Both the position numbers and the translations under genes were made by a program. From Bacteroidaceae bacterium (lineage in GTDB: Bacteria > Bacteroidota > Bacteroidia > Bacteroidales > Bacteroidaceae), in assembly GCA_017556585.1 (NCBI GenBank), contig JAFYMP010000005.1, forward strand, positions 1 to 36,491: a stretch of 36,491 nt of DNA, read 5' to 3'. This document shows, piece after piece, positions 1 to 8,180 of this stretch (positions within the stretch are counted from its first letter, which is position 1; each line of letters begins with the position of its first letter). The notes below the pieces were generated by a model that was given only the letters and a program-made list of their open reading frames with translations, made no database searches and was not told the origin of the DNA.

Positions 1-76
1 TGTCTATTTATGAAAATTGTTCAAAGAACGTCTTGTCGTTTCGCCAACCGAGCGTGTATCTCTCGGAAAGCGGATG
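1..76 (-). promoter_or_regulatory. rRNA operon leader with boxA-like element
   Basis: On the minus strand the leader carries GTTCTTTGA (21-29) followed by ACAATTTTCATAAATAGACA. This closely resembles the boxA region that precedes 16S rRNA in E. coli (GCTCTTTAACAATTTATCAGACA) and the GTTCTTTGA that precedes rrs in Bacteroidota. A small hairpin (CCGAG/CTCGG, arms 48-52 and 62-66) lies upstream. The mature 16S sequence is not in the window; its presence to the left is inferred. Confidence 0.75.
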
Positions 77-108
77 CAAAGGTAGAGACATTTTTAATAC
101 CCACCAAA
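77..108 (-). promoter_or_regulatory. rRNA operon promoter (leftward)
   Basis: Read on the minus strand, a TTTG -33 box (105-108) is followed after exactly 20 bases by TACCTTTG (77-84), a perfect match to the Bacteroidota TAnnTTTG -7 element. The region upstream (109-240) is very A/T-rich, as expected for a strong stable-RNA promoter. Transcription runs off the left edge, and the downstream leader contains a boxA-like sequence, so an rRNA operon is the natural target. No protein gene lies downstream within the window. Confidence 0.8.
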
Positions 109-256
109 ACTTTTACAAACTTTTTTTAAAAGAATTTTTATGCAAAAATTATAACGGAAATACTAAATGCAATAAATGAACAACTTACAAACAAGTTAAC
201 GCAAAAAAAATTTTTAAAGAAAAATAAGCATCACCGTCTATATGTATATATAATAA

Positions 257-284
257 GGTGGAAGCAACTTACGCCACTTCCACC
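257..284 (-). terminator. probable terminator after rprY
   Basis: A perfect 8-bp inverted repeat (GGTGGAAG/CTTCCACC, arms 257-264 and 277-284, 12-base loop) lies 22 bases past the rprY stop codon. On the minus strand it is followed by the T/A-rich TTATTATATATA rather than a clean T run. It would separate rprXY from the co-oriented rRNA promoter. Confidence 0.5.
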
Positions 285-306
285 CCACATATAGAAGACA
301 AAACTT

Positions 307-1014
307 TTACTCTTGATTTTCCGGAGTAATCAGCTTATAACCCTTACCATGAATGTTAATAATTTCTACAGCTTCATCATCTTTTAAGTGTTTACGCAAC
401 TTGGTTATATAAACATCCATGCTTCTTGCGTTGAAATAATTATCATCTACCCATATTGCCTTAAGAGCAAAATCTCTCTGAAGTATCTGGTTCTGATGAG
501 AACACAACAATCCAAGCAGTTCAGATTCTTTAGTAGTAAGTTTAGTAGATTTGCCAGCAATGGTAAGCAGCTGTTTCTTTGTATCGAAAATAAACTTACC
601 TATCTTATACTGCGCAACTTCCCTATTCTTCATACCTCTTACCCTACGTAGGACAGCCTCTATTCTTAATGTAAGCTCTTCCATACTGAATGGTTTGGTA
701 ATATAATCGTCAGCACCTATCTTAAAGCCTTCCAAAACATCTTCTTTCAATGTTTTAGCTGTCAAGAACATAATAGGAACTTCCGGATTGGCTGCATGAA
801 TCTCTTTTGCCAAAGTAAAACCATCTTTCTTAGGCATCATAACATCCAATATACAGATGTCAAAATTACCCTTGAGGAAAGCCTTATATCCTGCATCACC
901 ATCAGGACACAACTCTGCATCAAAACCCTTTGCCTGAAGATACTCTCTAAGCAACATGCCCAGATTTTCATCATCTTCACATAACAGAACACTCATTCTC
1001 TCTTCCATCGTCAT
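307..1014 (-). CDS. rprY: OmpR-family response regulator RprY
   Basis: This is the DNA-binding response regulator of the RprX/RprY two-component system. An N-terminal receiver domain (about residues 8-122) has the acidic pair CEDDE, the phospho-acceptor Asp57 in ILDVMMPKKDG, and the conserved Lys in the ITKPFS motif. A C-terminal winged-helix domain (about 135-232) ends with the typical HGKGYKL strand-turn. The length, 235 residues, is normal. The ATG overlaps the rprX stop codon by four bases (ATGA), indicating translational coupling; Met3 or Met7 are possible alternative starts. RprXY was first described in Bacteroides fragilis through its effect on tetracycline and osmolarity responses when expressed in E. 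coli; its natural signal is not evident here. Confidence 0.93.
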   Translation of the reverse strand: MTMEERMSVLLCEDDENLGMLLREYLQAKGFDAELCPDGDAGYKAFLKGNFDICILDVMMPKKDGFTLAKEIHAANPEVPIMFLTAKTLKEDVLEGFKIGADDYITKPFSMEELTLRIEAVLRRVRGMKNREVAQYKIGKFIFDTKKQLLTIAGKSTKLTTKESELLGLLCSHQNQILQRDFALKAIWVDDNYFNARSMDVYITKLRKHLKDDEAVEIINIHGKGYKLITPENQE

Positions 1015-2543
1015 TCAATATTAAGTGGTAAAGTAATAATAAATTTCGTTCCTTGTCCAAATTCACTTTCGGCGCGAATAGTTCCCTTATGATTGGTTAC
1101 TACCTTTTTAACATAAGCCAAACCCAAACCAAATCCCTTTACATCATGTCGGTTTGCAGTGTGAACTCTATAGAATTTGTCAAAAACACGTTTCAAATCT
1201 TCTTTTCTCATACCGATACCATTATCGGCAATAGATACAACAAGTTTATTTTGTTCATTCCATGTCTTTACGTCAAGCTGTAACGCATCATCTTCTTTTT
1301 TGTATTTAACGGCATTATCCATCAAATTAAAGATAACATTTGTAAGATGCATTTCATCGGCCATAACAAAAGGATTCTCTGCTTCAAAATCCAGATTTAT
1401 TGCACCGCCACAATTCTCTACTTTAATTGCAAATGTATTTACAACGCCATTTATAAGTTCCTCAACATTAAGCTCTTTGAACTTAAGAGTATTGCTTTTA
1501 CGTTCAAACATAGACATCTGAAGCACCTTTTCTACCTGGAATCGCAATCGTTTTGTTTCATCATTAATTATTCCTGAAATATGACGGAACATATTGGGCG
1601 ATTTTGTTACAGCCTCATCATTTAGCATCTGAGCTGCTAACGAAATTGTAGATATAGGAGTCTTAAATTCATGTGTCATATTATTGATAAAGTCATTCTT
1701 CATCTCGGTAATCTTTTTTTGCCTTACCAATACTATAAGAGTAAACGAGAACGACACCATTAGGACTACAATAAATATCAATGATGGCAACATAAAACCA
1801 ACAGAACTATCTATATAATTATCTAATGTAGGGAAATAGACTCTTAAGATACCCATCCTATTGGGAGAGTCATTTCTAAAAAGTGTTTGCGAATAGGATG
1901 CCTTCAGGTTGTTTGGATCAAAATCATCACAATCACAAGAATAGACTATTCTTCCCGAAGTGGTTGTCACTACATAATGGAATGGCAAATCTATTCCGTT
2001 ATCCTTAAATTCTGCCATCAATTCATTTGCCAGGAATGTATAATCTATACGCTGGTGCAATGGTCTTTCTCCAGCAGTATTTAACATGCTGTATATAACC
2101 TCATCCACCAATGCCCTATTTGCCAAATAACGCTTTAGCATATCCTGCTGTCTGTTGCGCACAGTCTCCTCTACGCTTCTATTACTATCTTGATTTGGTC
2201 TGGGCATCTGCAATGATGGCATTTGAGACTGAGGCATTATATCCTGCTGAATAGAAAAAGAGGAACCGTTTGGAAGAACAAAAGTACGACTAAATGATCC
2301 ACCAAAAGGATTCATAGTAGGATTATTACGTTGCATCTCTGCAATATCTCTCTCCAGATACTGCCTTGCTTCTTCCAATTCAACTTTATGAGCAACTTCG
2401 TAAAGCGCACGTCTTACCGATTCTTCCAACTGCATTTTACGCATAGTTGCAATCTCCTTCATGTAGCCCACCTGTAAAAAGAGCAGAGCTACAAACGAAA
2501 CACTCATAATTGCGGACAATAGCCAAATAGTAGTCTTCTTCAT
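1011..2543 (-). CDS. rprX: Sensor histidine kinase RprX
   Basis: This is the membrane sensor kinase that phosphorylates RprY. It has an N-terminal membrane helix (about residues 6-26), a periplasmic domain of roughly 220 residues, and a second membrane helix (about 249-273). The H-box has His291 in MTHEFKTPIS. The HATPase domain carries an N-box (NLMDNAVKYK), G1 (DNGIGM) and G2 (GFGLGLAYVKK). The periplasmic part includes a Met/Pro/Gln-rich linker (about 100-120) and a CDCDD segment (about 203-207). Met1 is preferred because Met13 would cut the first membrane helix. A perfect -7 element ends only five bases before this ATG, so the transcript may have almost no leader. Confidence 0.93.
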   Translation of the reverse strand: MKKTTIWLLSAIMSVSFVALLFLQVGYMKEIATMRKMQLEESVRRALYEVAHKVELEEARQYLERDIAEMQRNNPTMNPFGGSFSRTFVLPNGSSFSIQQDIMPQSQMPSLQMPRPNQDSNRSVEETVRNRQQDMLKRYLANRALVDEVIYSMLNTAGERPLHQRIDYTFLANELMAEFKDNGIDLPFHYVVTTTSGRIVYSCDCDDFDPNNLKASYSQTLFRNDSPNRMGILRVYFPTLDNYIDSSVGFMLPSLIFIVVLMVSFSFTLIVLVRQKKITEMKNDFINNMTHEFKTPISTISLAAQMLNDEAVTKSPNMFRHISGIINDETKRLRFQVEKVLQMSMFERKSNTLKFKELNVEELINGVVNTFAIKVENCGGAINLDFEAENPFVMADEMHLTNVIFNLMDNAVKYKKEDDALQLDVKTWNEQNKLVVSIADNGIGMRKEDLKRVFDKFYRVHTANRHDVKGFGLGLAYVKKVVTNHKGTIRAESEFGQGTKFIITLPLNIE

Positions 2544-2548
2544 GGGGG

Positions 2549-2556
2549 CAAATATA
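2549..2556 (-). promoter_or_regulatory. -7 promoter element of rprXY
   Basis: TATATTTG on the minus strand matches TAnnTTTG perfectly and is separated from the rprX ATG by only CCCCC. No TTTG lies 19-21 bases upstream. If functional, the start point would fall at or next to the start codon. Confidence 0.45.
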
Positions 2557-2610
2557 CAACAGTTTTTTAATGTTGTTTTAGTTAAAATCCGATTTTAAGT
2601 AAAAATAACA

Positions 2611-2643
2611 CAAAAGGAGCGAAAACTTAACATTTTCGCTCCT
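2611..2643 (-). terminator. Rho-independent terminator after the EF-G2 gene
   Basis: A perfect 11-bp stem (AGGAGCGAAAA/TTTTCGCTCCT, arms 2615-2625 and 2633-2643, 7-base loop) lies just past the EF-G2 stop codon. On the minus strand it is followed by TTTTGTGTTATTTTT. Both stem and T run fit an intrinsic terminator. Confidence 0.85.
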
Positions 2644-2671
2644 CATAGTTATCAATTTGTTAACTTTAATT

Positions 2672-4825
2672 TTAATCTTCGTCCTTCTGATTAGCTTCAA
2701 ATTCTTTAATAAGCTTATCCTGAACATCTGTTGGAACAAGTTCGTAATCGGCAAAGCTCATTACGAATGAACCACTACCACCGGTGATTGAACTGAGTGA
2801 TGTTGAATATGTTGACATTTCCTTCAAAGGCACCTTAGCTTTCAATACCTGATAGTTACCTTCTGTCTCCATACCCATAATCATACCACGACGACCCTGA
2901 AGATCACTCATAACGTCACCCATAAATTCTGCAGGAACAAGAACTTCAACATCGTAAATAGGTTCAAGAATCTTTGGACCTGCCTCTTTAAATGCTGCGC
3001 TAAATGCGTTACGACCTGCAAGCAAGAATGAAATTTCATTTGAATCTACCGGGTGCATCTTACCATCATATACTATTACGCGTACGTCGCGTGCGTATGA
3101 ACCTGTAAGAGGTCCCTGTTCTATGCGCTGCATAATACCCTTCAAAATAGCCGGCATAAATCTTGCATCGATAGAACCACCAACGATACTATTTACAAAT
3201 ATCAGTTTACCACCCCAATCAAGTGGATATTCATCTACGCCCTTAACGGTAACTTTGAATTCCTGGTTACCAAATTTAAACATTTCAGGAAGTGGTTTAC
3301 CCTCTTCGTATGGTTCAAGAATAAGGTGAACTTCACCAAACTGACCTGCACCACCTGACTGTTTCTTATGACGATAGTCTGCACGGGCAGCCTTTGTAAT
3401 GGTTTCTCTATAAGGAATCTTTGGTTCTTCAAAGTTGATCATCAACTTATCATTGTTCTCTATACACCATTTGAAAGTACGCAAGTGGAATTCACCCTGA
3501 CCGTGGAGAATAACCTGACGCAACTCTTTAGACTGTTCAACGCACAATGTTGGATCTTCTTCACGCATACGGTTTACAATAGCCATCATCTTTTCCATAT
3601 CGGCTTCGTTTGCCGGTTTCAAAGCGCGTGAATACTTATAGTTAGGATATTTGATAAAGTCAAATGAATTGTCTGCACCACCGGCATTCAAAGTATTACC
3701 TGTACGTACATCCTTCAATTTAACGGTACAACCTATATCACCGGCTGCCAATTCAGGAACCTGTGTTCTGTTGCTACCTGCACTTACATAAAGCTGAGCT
3801 ACACGCTCTTTTGAACCTCTGTCTGCATTTACAAAATCATCACCTTCGTGAGCTGTGCCACACATTACTTTAAAGTAAGATACTGCACCAATATGATGTT
3901 CTGTAGAGGTCTTGAAGAAGAACAATGATGTACCTTTTGAATCGGCAGAAACTGTTTCACCCTTCTTATTCTGAACAGGAGCACCATTCAGTGGTGATGG
4001 AGCTACGTTGCCCAAGAACTCAAGAAGACGATTTACACCAAGGTTATTTGAAGCTGAGATACAGGTAATTGGGAAGAGACTCTTCTGCTCAATTCCAAGG
4101 CGGAATCCTCTACGCACCTCTTCAATATCCAATTCGCCCTCTTCAAAGAATTTATTCATCAATTCCTCTTCGCTTTCTGCTGCTGCTTCCTGAACCAGGT
4201 CATGCATAGCCTGAGCCTTATCTGCTACTGATGAAGGAATTGCTTCGGCAGCAACTGGGGCACCATCTTTAAACACAAGTTTCTGATCCAATATAACGTC
4301 AATAACGCTATTGAATGATGGACCGGTTGTTTCAGGGAACTGAATAGGAACTGCTATGTTACCAAATGTAGAACGTATCTGATCTATTATTGTATCATAT
4401 TCACATTTGTCGCTATCAACATGGTTTACAACAAAGAATGCAGGTTTACCCAACTTTTTGATAAGACGGAAACTATTGATAAGACCAACGTCCACACCAC
4501 GTGTACCATTTACCAAAAGAATAGCTGCATCACAGATATTCAAAGCTGTTACTGCTGCTCCCTGGAAATCGTCAGTACCCGGACAATCAAAGAAATTGAA
4601 CTTCTTACCGTTTAATTCAACTGAGAAAATTGTTGAATATACTGAATAACCATACTCTTGCTCAACTGCAGCTGTATCAGATACTGTAGTTTTTGCATTT
4701 ACTGAACCACGACGTTTAATCACTCCACCCTCGAACAGGATACTCTCAGAGAGGGTGGTTTTACCAGATCCGGCGCCACCTACGATAGCGATATTACGGA
4801 TTTCTTCTGTCTTGTAAACCTTCAT
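2672..4825 (-). CDS. fusA2: EF-G paralog (EF-G2 type) lacking the catalytic histidine
   Basis: This is a five-domain elongation factor G homologue of 717 residues. The P-loop GGAGSGKTT is at residues 16-24. Switch 1 is degenerate: YGYSVYST (58-65) stands where RGITI is expected. The G3 motif reads DCPGTDDF (80-87) instead of DTPGHVDF, so Thr84 occupies the place of the GTPase-catalytic His. G4 is NHVD (134-137) rather than NKxD. This pattern matches Bacteroides EF-G2, reported in B. thetaiotaomicron to support translation under carbon starvation without GTP hydrolysis. The canonical fusA is therefore expected elsewhere in the genome. The gene is monocistronic, with its own full promoter and terminator, and divergent from hemW. 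Confidence 0.92.
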   Translation of the reverse strand: MKVYKTEEIRNIAIVGGAGSGKTTLSESILFEGGVIKRRGSVNAKTTVSDTAAVEQEYGYSVYSTIFSVELNGKKFNFFDCPGTDDFQGAAVTALNICDAAILLVNGTRGVDVGLINSFRLIKKLGKPAFFVVNHVDSDKCEYDTIIDQIRSTFGNIAVPIQFPETTGPSFNSVIDVILDQKLVFKDGAPVAAEAIPSSVADKAQAMHDLVQEAAAESEEELMNKFFEEGELDIEEVRRGFRLGIEQKSLFPITCISASNNLGVNRLLEFLGNVAPSPLNGAPVQNKKGETVSADSKGTSLFFFKTSTEHHIGAVSYFKVMCGTAHEGDDFVNADRGSKERVAQLYVSAGSNRTQVPELAAGDIGCTVKLKDVRTGNTLNAGGADNSFDFIKYPNYKYSRALKPANEADMEKMMAIVNRMREEDPTLCVEQSKELRQVILHGQGEFHLRTFKWCIENNDKLMINFEEPKIPYRETITKAARADYRHKKQSGGAGQFGEVHLILEPYEEGKPLPEMFKFGNQEFKVTVKGVDEYPLDWGGKLIFVNSIVGGSIDARFMPAILKGIMQRIEQGPLTGSYARDVRVIVYDGKMHPVDSNEISFLLAGRNAFSAAFKEAGPKILEPIYDVEVLVPAEFMGDVMSDLQGRRGMIMGMETEGNYQVLKAKVPLKEMSTYSTSLSSITGGSGSFVMSFADYELVPTDVQDKLIKEFEANQKDED

Positions 4826-4873
4826 TATTTAATTCTTTTATTATTTAGTTACTTAATTAGGTTAAATGAACGG

Positions 4874-4904
4874 CAAACATAACAATTTATAAATAAAATT
4901 CAAA
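4874..4904 (-). promoter_or_regulatory. Promoter of the EF-G2 gene
   Basis: On the minus strand TTTG (4901-4904) is followed after 19 bases by TATGTTTG (4874-4881), both perfect to the Bacteroidota consensus. The predicted leader is about 40 bases. The element is back to back with the hemW promoter. Confidence 0.75.
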
Positions 4905-4947
4905 GATAATACCATATATATTTTAGAAAGATTTGAAAAAATGGGGT

Positions 4948-4955
4948 TAAATTTG
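4948..4955 (+). promoter_or_regulatory. -7 promoter element of hemW
   Basis: TAAATTTG matches TAnnTTTG perfectly, 23 bases before the hemW ATG. The nearest upstream TTTG (4932-4935) is only 12 bases away, too close to be a standard -33 box. Confidence 0.55.
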
Positions 4956-4978
4956 CACAGTTTTTCAATTAGCAAACA

Positions 4979-6109
4979 ATGGCAGGCATATATATTCACA
5001 TTCCTTTTTGCTCAAGCAGATGTATTTACTGCAGTTTTTTCTCCACCACAAATCTTAATCAGAGAGAACGATATACCGCAGCATTGTGCCAAGAGTTAAA
5101 GATGCGATGCAAAGAACTGCAAGAAGAAAAGATTTCTACCATATATTTTGGCGGAGGCACTCCGTCGTTATTAAGCCCGCAGCAGTTAAAACTGATTTTC
5201 AACACCATAGAAGATTGTTTCAATGCCTCAGAAGTTCAAGAGATAACTTTGGAATGTAATCCTGACGACATTTCCCACACATTCTTTAACAATCTAAAAG
5301 AGCTGCCCATTAACAGGATAAGTATGGGTATTCAATCTTTTAACGATGAGACTCTTCATTTCTTAAAACGCAGACACAATAGCATACAAGCCATCAATGC
5401 TGTAAAAAATTGCAAGGATGCAGGATATAACAATATCAGCATAGATTTAATCTATGGCATACCCGGACAAAACATCGAAGATTTCAAATCCGATATAGAG
5501 ACCGCTGTATCGCTTGACGTTACACACATATCTTCATACCATCTTTCTTACGAAGAAGATACCCCTATCTGGCAAATGCTAATTGACAAAAAGATAGATT
5601 CAATAGATGAAGAAGAGAGCGTACGTATGTATAATATATTGTGCCACACACTAAAAGGGAACAATTTCAATCATTATGAGATTTCCAATTTTGCTAAAAA
5701 AGGATTTGAATCAAAACATAACAGCAGTTATTGGAATGGAGTTCCTTATTTAGGAGTTGGCGCAGGCGCACATTCTTTTGACATAGACACCAGAAGATGG
5801 AATCCGGATAATCTGAATGAGTATATTGAAGGGATAGAATTGGGGCATACAGTTTACGAGGAAGAGCATCTCACACTGGCAGACAAGCACAACGAAGCTA
5901 TTATGTTGGGACTACGCAAACAAGAAGGTATTTCGCTATCCAATTTCAAAAACAGGTTTGGAGAGAAACTATACAATCTATTGTTGTCAAATACAGAAAC
6001 ACAGATAAAAAGTGGCACATTAATAAAAGAGAAAGACCGCATCCATTTTTCTGAACACGGTCTGTTTATTAGCGACAATATTGTCAGTTCTCTTTTTATA
6101 GTTGACTAA
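4979..6109 (+). CDS. hemW: HemW-type radical SAM protein (heme chaperone)
   Basis: This is a radical SAM protein of the oxygen-independent coproporphyrinogen oxidase-like family. The cluster-binding cysteines are C11, C15 and C18 (CSSRCIYC), and the SAM-binding GGGTPS is at residues 58-63. The length of 376 residues and the short N-terminus fit HemW, which inserts heme into target proteins, rather than the longer true oxidase HemN. Further family motifs are ISMGIQSFND and SIDLIYGIPGQ. The gene stands alone on the plus strand, and its stop is only two bases from the convergent glmM stop. HemW is often annotated as a coproporphyrinogen III oxidase; the sequence does not prove substrate. Confidence 0.88.
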   Translation: MAGIYIHIPFCSSRCIYCSFFSTTNLNQRERYTAALCQELKMRCKELQEEKISTIYFGGGTPSLLSPQQLKLIFNTIEDCFNASEVQEITLECNPDDISHTFFNNLKELPINRISMGIQSFNDETLHFLKRRHNSIQAINAVKNCKDAGYNNISIDLIYGIPGQNIEDFKSDIETAVSLDVTHISSYHLSYEEDTPIWQMLIDKKIDSIDEEESVRMYNILCHTLKGNNFNHYEISNFAKKGFESKHNSSYWNGVPYLGVGAGAHSFDIDTRRWNPDNLNEYIEGIELGHTVYEEEHLTLADKHNEAIMLGLRKQEGISLSNFKNRFGEKLYNLLLSNTETQIKSGTLIKEKDRIHFSEHGLFISDNIVSSLFIVD

Positions 6110-6119
6110 AACTATTTTG
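6098..6119 (+). terminator. weak hairpin spanning the hemW/glmM convergent stops
   Basis: ATAGTT (6098-6103) pairs with AACTAT (6110-6115) across a 6-base loop and is followed by TTTTG. The 6-bp A/T-rich stem is weak, and it overlaps both stop codons. It is the only terminator-like structure between these convergent genes. Confidence 0.3.
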
Positions 6120-7497
6120 TCATAGAATAGACAACCTGCATAACATCTTGTCCAATTTTATCGGCTGCTTCCGCAGAAAGTCCCTCTGAATAGACTCTGA
6201 TGATTGGCTCTGTGTTACTCTTTCTAAGATGTACCCAGCTGTCGGCAAAATCTATCTTAACGCCATCGATATCGTTAATCTCTTCATTTGAATAGATTGA
6301 TTTTACCTTTTCCAAAATAGCATCAACATCGGTACCCGGTGCCAGATCTATTCTGTTCTTTGCCATATAATAAGCAGGATAACGTTTTCTCAATTCACTT
6401 ACAGCTACCTTCTCTTTAGCCAAATGAGTAAGGAATAGAGCTATACCTACCAAGGCATCACGACCATAGTGTGAAGCAGGATAGATTATTCCACCATTAC
6501 CTTCACCACCTATCACAGCACCTGTCTCCTTCATTTTGGTTACAACATTAACTTCTCCTACTGCTGCAGCATTGTACTGTTGGCCATAACCATTGGTTAC
6601 ATCGCGCAGCGCACGTGTAGAACTTAAATTTGAGACTGTATTACCCGGTGTGTGTTTCAGAACATAATCGGCAACTGTTACCAAGGTATATTCCTCACCA
6701 TACATAGCACCTTTTTCATCTATGAATGCCAGACGATCCACATCAGGATCTACAACGAATGCCACATCACATCCGCCCTGTTTCATCAGACCCATTATAT
6801 CGCCAAGATTTTTCTCCAATGGTTCCGGATTATGCTGGAAATCGCCGGTAGGTTCACAATATAGTTTCTTTACGTTCTTTACTCCAAGTTTTTCCAGGAG
6901 TTCCGGAAGTACCACACCACCAACTGAATTAACACAATCTATCGCTACACTGAAATTTGCATTCTTAATAGCTCCTGCATCTACAAGTTCCAATGCTAAC
7001 ACAGAATCTATGTGCTTTGCATTCATTGTGTTGTCTGTATAGTATTTTCCCAGTCCATCTACATCGGCATAATTAAATGCCTCTGATTCTGCAATTGCCA
7101 ACACCTGATTTCCATCGGCTGCACTTAAGAATTCGCCTTCGTTATTCAGCAGTTTAAGAGCATTCCAATGGCGAGGATTATGACTGGCAGTAAGAATCAA
7201 GCCACCATCGGCCTTTAACCAAGTAACTGCAAGTTCTGTTGTTGGAGTTGATGCCAAACCTATATCTACAACATCAAGTCCCATACCCATAAGAGTTCCG
7301 CAAACCACCTGGCGAACCATTTCGCCGGACATTCTTGCGTCTCTGCCTACAACAATTTTTTTTGCAGATGGATTATTGTTTTTCACCCAAGTTGCATACG
7401 CAGATACAAACTTAACTATATCTAATGGAGTAAGACCGTTTCCTGCAGGTCCGCCTATTTCTCCGCGAATTCCGGAGATTGATTTGATCATTGCCAT
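6112..7497 (-). CDS. glmM: Phosphoglucosamine mutase (alpha-D-phosphohexomutase family)
   Basis: This enzyme interconverts glucosamine-6-phosphate and glucosamine-1-phosphate on the route to UDP-GlcNAc for peptidoglycan and lipid A. The phosphoserine loop is TASHNPRHWN with Ser105. The metal ligands are Asp250, Asp252 and Asp254 in DPDVDR. The sugar-binding loop GGEGNGG is at 330-336, and the C-terminal phosphate-binding motif is RKSNTEPIIRVYSEG. The 461 residues agree with GlmM-type mutases of Bacteroides, although other phosphohexomutase substrates cannot be excluded. The start overlaps the upstream DUF4827 gene by 10 bases. Met3 would give an exact ATGA overlap and is equally plausible; either way the two genes are coupled. 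Confidence 0.88.
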   Translation of the reverse strand: MAMIKSISGIRGEIGGPAGNGLTPLDIVKFVSAYATWVKNNNPSAKKIVVGRDARMSGEMVRQVVCGTLMGMGLDVVDIGLASTPTTELAVTWLKADGGLILTASHNPRHWNALKLLNNEGEFLSAADGNQVLAIAESEAFNYADVDGLGKYYTDNTMNAKHIDSVLALELVDAGAIKNANFSVAIDCVNSVGGVVLPELLEKLGVKNVKKLYCEPTGDFQHNPEPLEKNLGDIMGLMKQGGCDVAFVVDPDVDRLAFIDEKGAMYGEEYTLVTVADYVLKHTPGNTVSNLSSTRALRDVTNGYGQQYNAAAVGEVNVVTKMKETGAVIGGEGNGGIIYPASHYGRDALVGIALFLTHLAKEKVAVSELRKRYPAYYMAKNRIDLAPGTDVDAILEKVKSIYSNEEINDIDGVKIDFADSWVHLRKSNTEPIIRVYSEGLSAEAADKIGQDVMQVVYSMTK

Positions 7498-8135
7498 TTT
7501 TCCGGTTTTATTGTTATTTCGTAAAATGTTGGATACACATTTGTAGCAGCTTTCTGAGTTCCCTGATTATGAGGAACTATAAGTCTGATTTTTGCCGATG
7601 GAGTTCCGTTCAGGAAACCCGGTTTGAGATATGGCATAGCCATAATCCAAGACTTAGGCACTGCTGCGCCATAATATGAGAACATAACACCCGATGTAAA
7701 TCCGGCATTATAGTTATCGCCATTTCTCATACACCAGAACTGATCCGGAGATGTATATGTAGCAAAAGTATTCAGTGTAAGAGTATCTTCTGCCGCAATT
7801 CCATATTCGTAATATCTGGCTGTCATATCCCATCTATCGCCATCTTGCATCTGACGGCCAGTTCCACGACGTACTATCTGCATATATACGCCATTATCTT
7901 CGAACAGCACATATTCGTTCTTTGAAAAATCCGGACCTGTTTCAGGGTTATTCGTAATGGTGTCCTGCAAAAAATCACTCATTCTGATAACCTGAATATT
8001 ATTCTCTTTAATAAAATCTGCAATCTGCTTATTCTCACGTGCCTTCTGTTCTGCGTATGTCTCTGTATCGTCACAGGCTACTGTTAAGAAAGCAGCTGAA
8101 AATAACAGACATAATCCATATAAATGTTTCTTCAT
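7488..8135 (-). CDS. DUF4827-family lipoprotein (FKBP-like)
   Basis: This is a 215-residue exported protein. The hydrophobic N-terminus (about residues 4-20) ends in LTVAC followed by DD, a lipoprotein signal with Cys21. The mature part looks like the DUF4827 family, which is distantly related to FKBP-type prolyl isomerases: a helical N-terminal segment (EQKARENKQIADFIKENNI) precedes a beta-rich domain (about 95-215) with MQDGDRWDMTARYY and GFLNGTPSAKIRLIVPHNQG. No enzymatic activity can be assigned. It is the first gene of a two-gene unit with glmM, which suggests an envelope-related role. Confidence 0.75.
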   Translation of the reverse strand: MKKHLYGLCLLFSAAFLTVACDDTETYAEQKARENKQIADFIKENNIQVIRMSDFLQDTITNNPETGPDFSKNEYVLFEDNGVYMQIVRRGTGRQMQDGDRWDMTARYYEYGIAAEDTLTLNTFATYTSPDQFWCMRNGDNYNAGFTSGVMFSYYGAAVPKSWIMAMPYLKPGFLNGTPSAKIRLIVPHNQGTQKAATNVYPTFYEITIKPEKWQ

Positions 8136-8159
8136 TTTTCCTATTTATAAAACTTGTTG

Positions 8160-8167
8160 CAAACTTA
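8160..8167 (-). promoter_or_regulatory. -7 promoter element of the DUF4827-glmM unit
   Basis: TAAGTTTG on the minus strand matches TAnnTTTG perfectly, 24 bases before the DUF4827 ATG. No -33 TTTG is visible at standard spacing; that position falls in the end of the upstream gene. Confidence 0.5.
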
Positions 8168-8180
8168 CACAAAAAAACTG

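Noticed and set aside
388-984. Plus-strand open frames opposite rprY
   Set aside because: They are antisense to a clear response regulator gene, show no domain or promoter, and have compositions expected of shadow frames. The same holds for the other antisense or out-of-frame stretches over glmM, clc, prfC, the large lipoprotein, dnaJ and galK.
4008-4193. Plus-strand frame inside the EF-G2 gene
   Set aside because: It is fully contained in a well-supported gene on the other strand and carries no recognisable feature.
6074-6085. Palindrome GACAATATTGTC at the end of hemW as an operator or terminator
   Set aside because: It lies within the coding sequence, forms at best a 4-bp stem, and is not followed directly by a T run.
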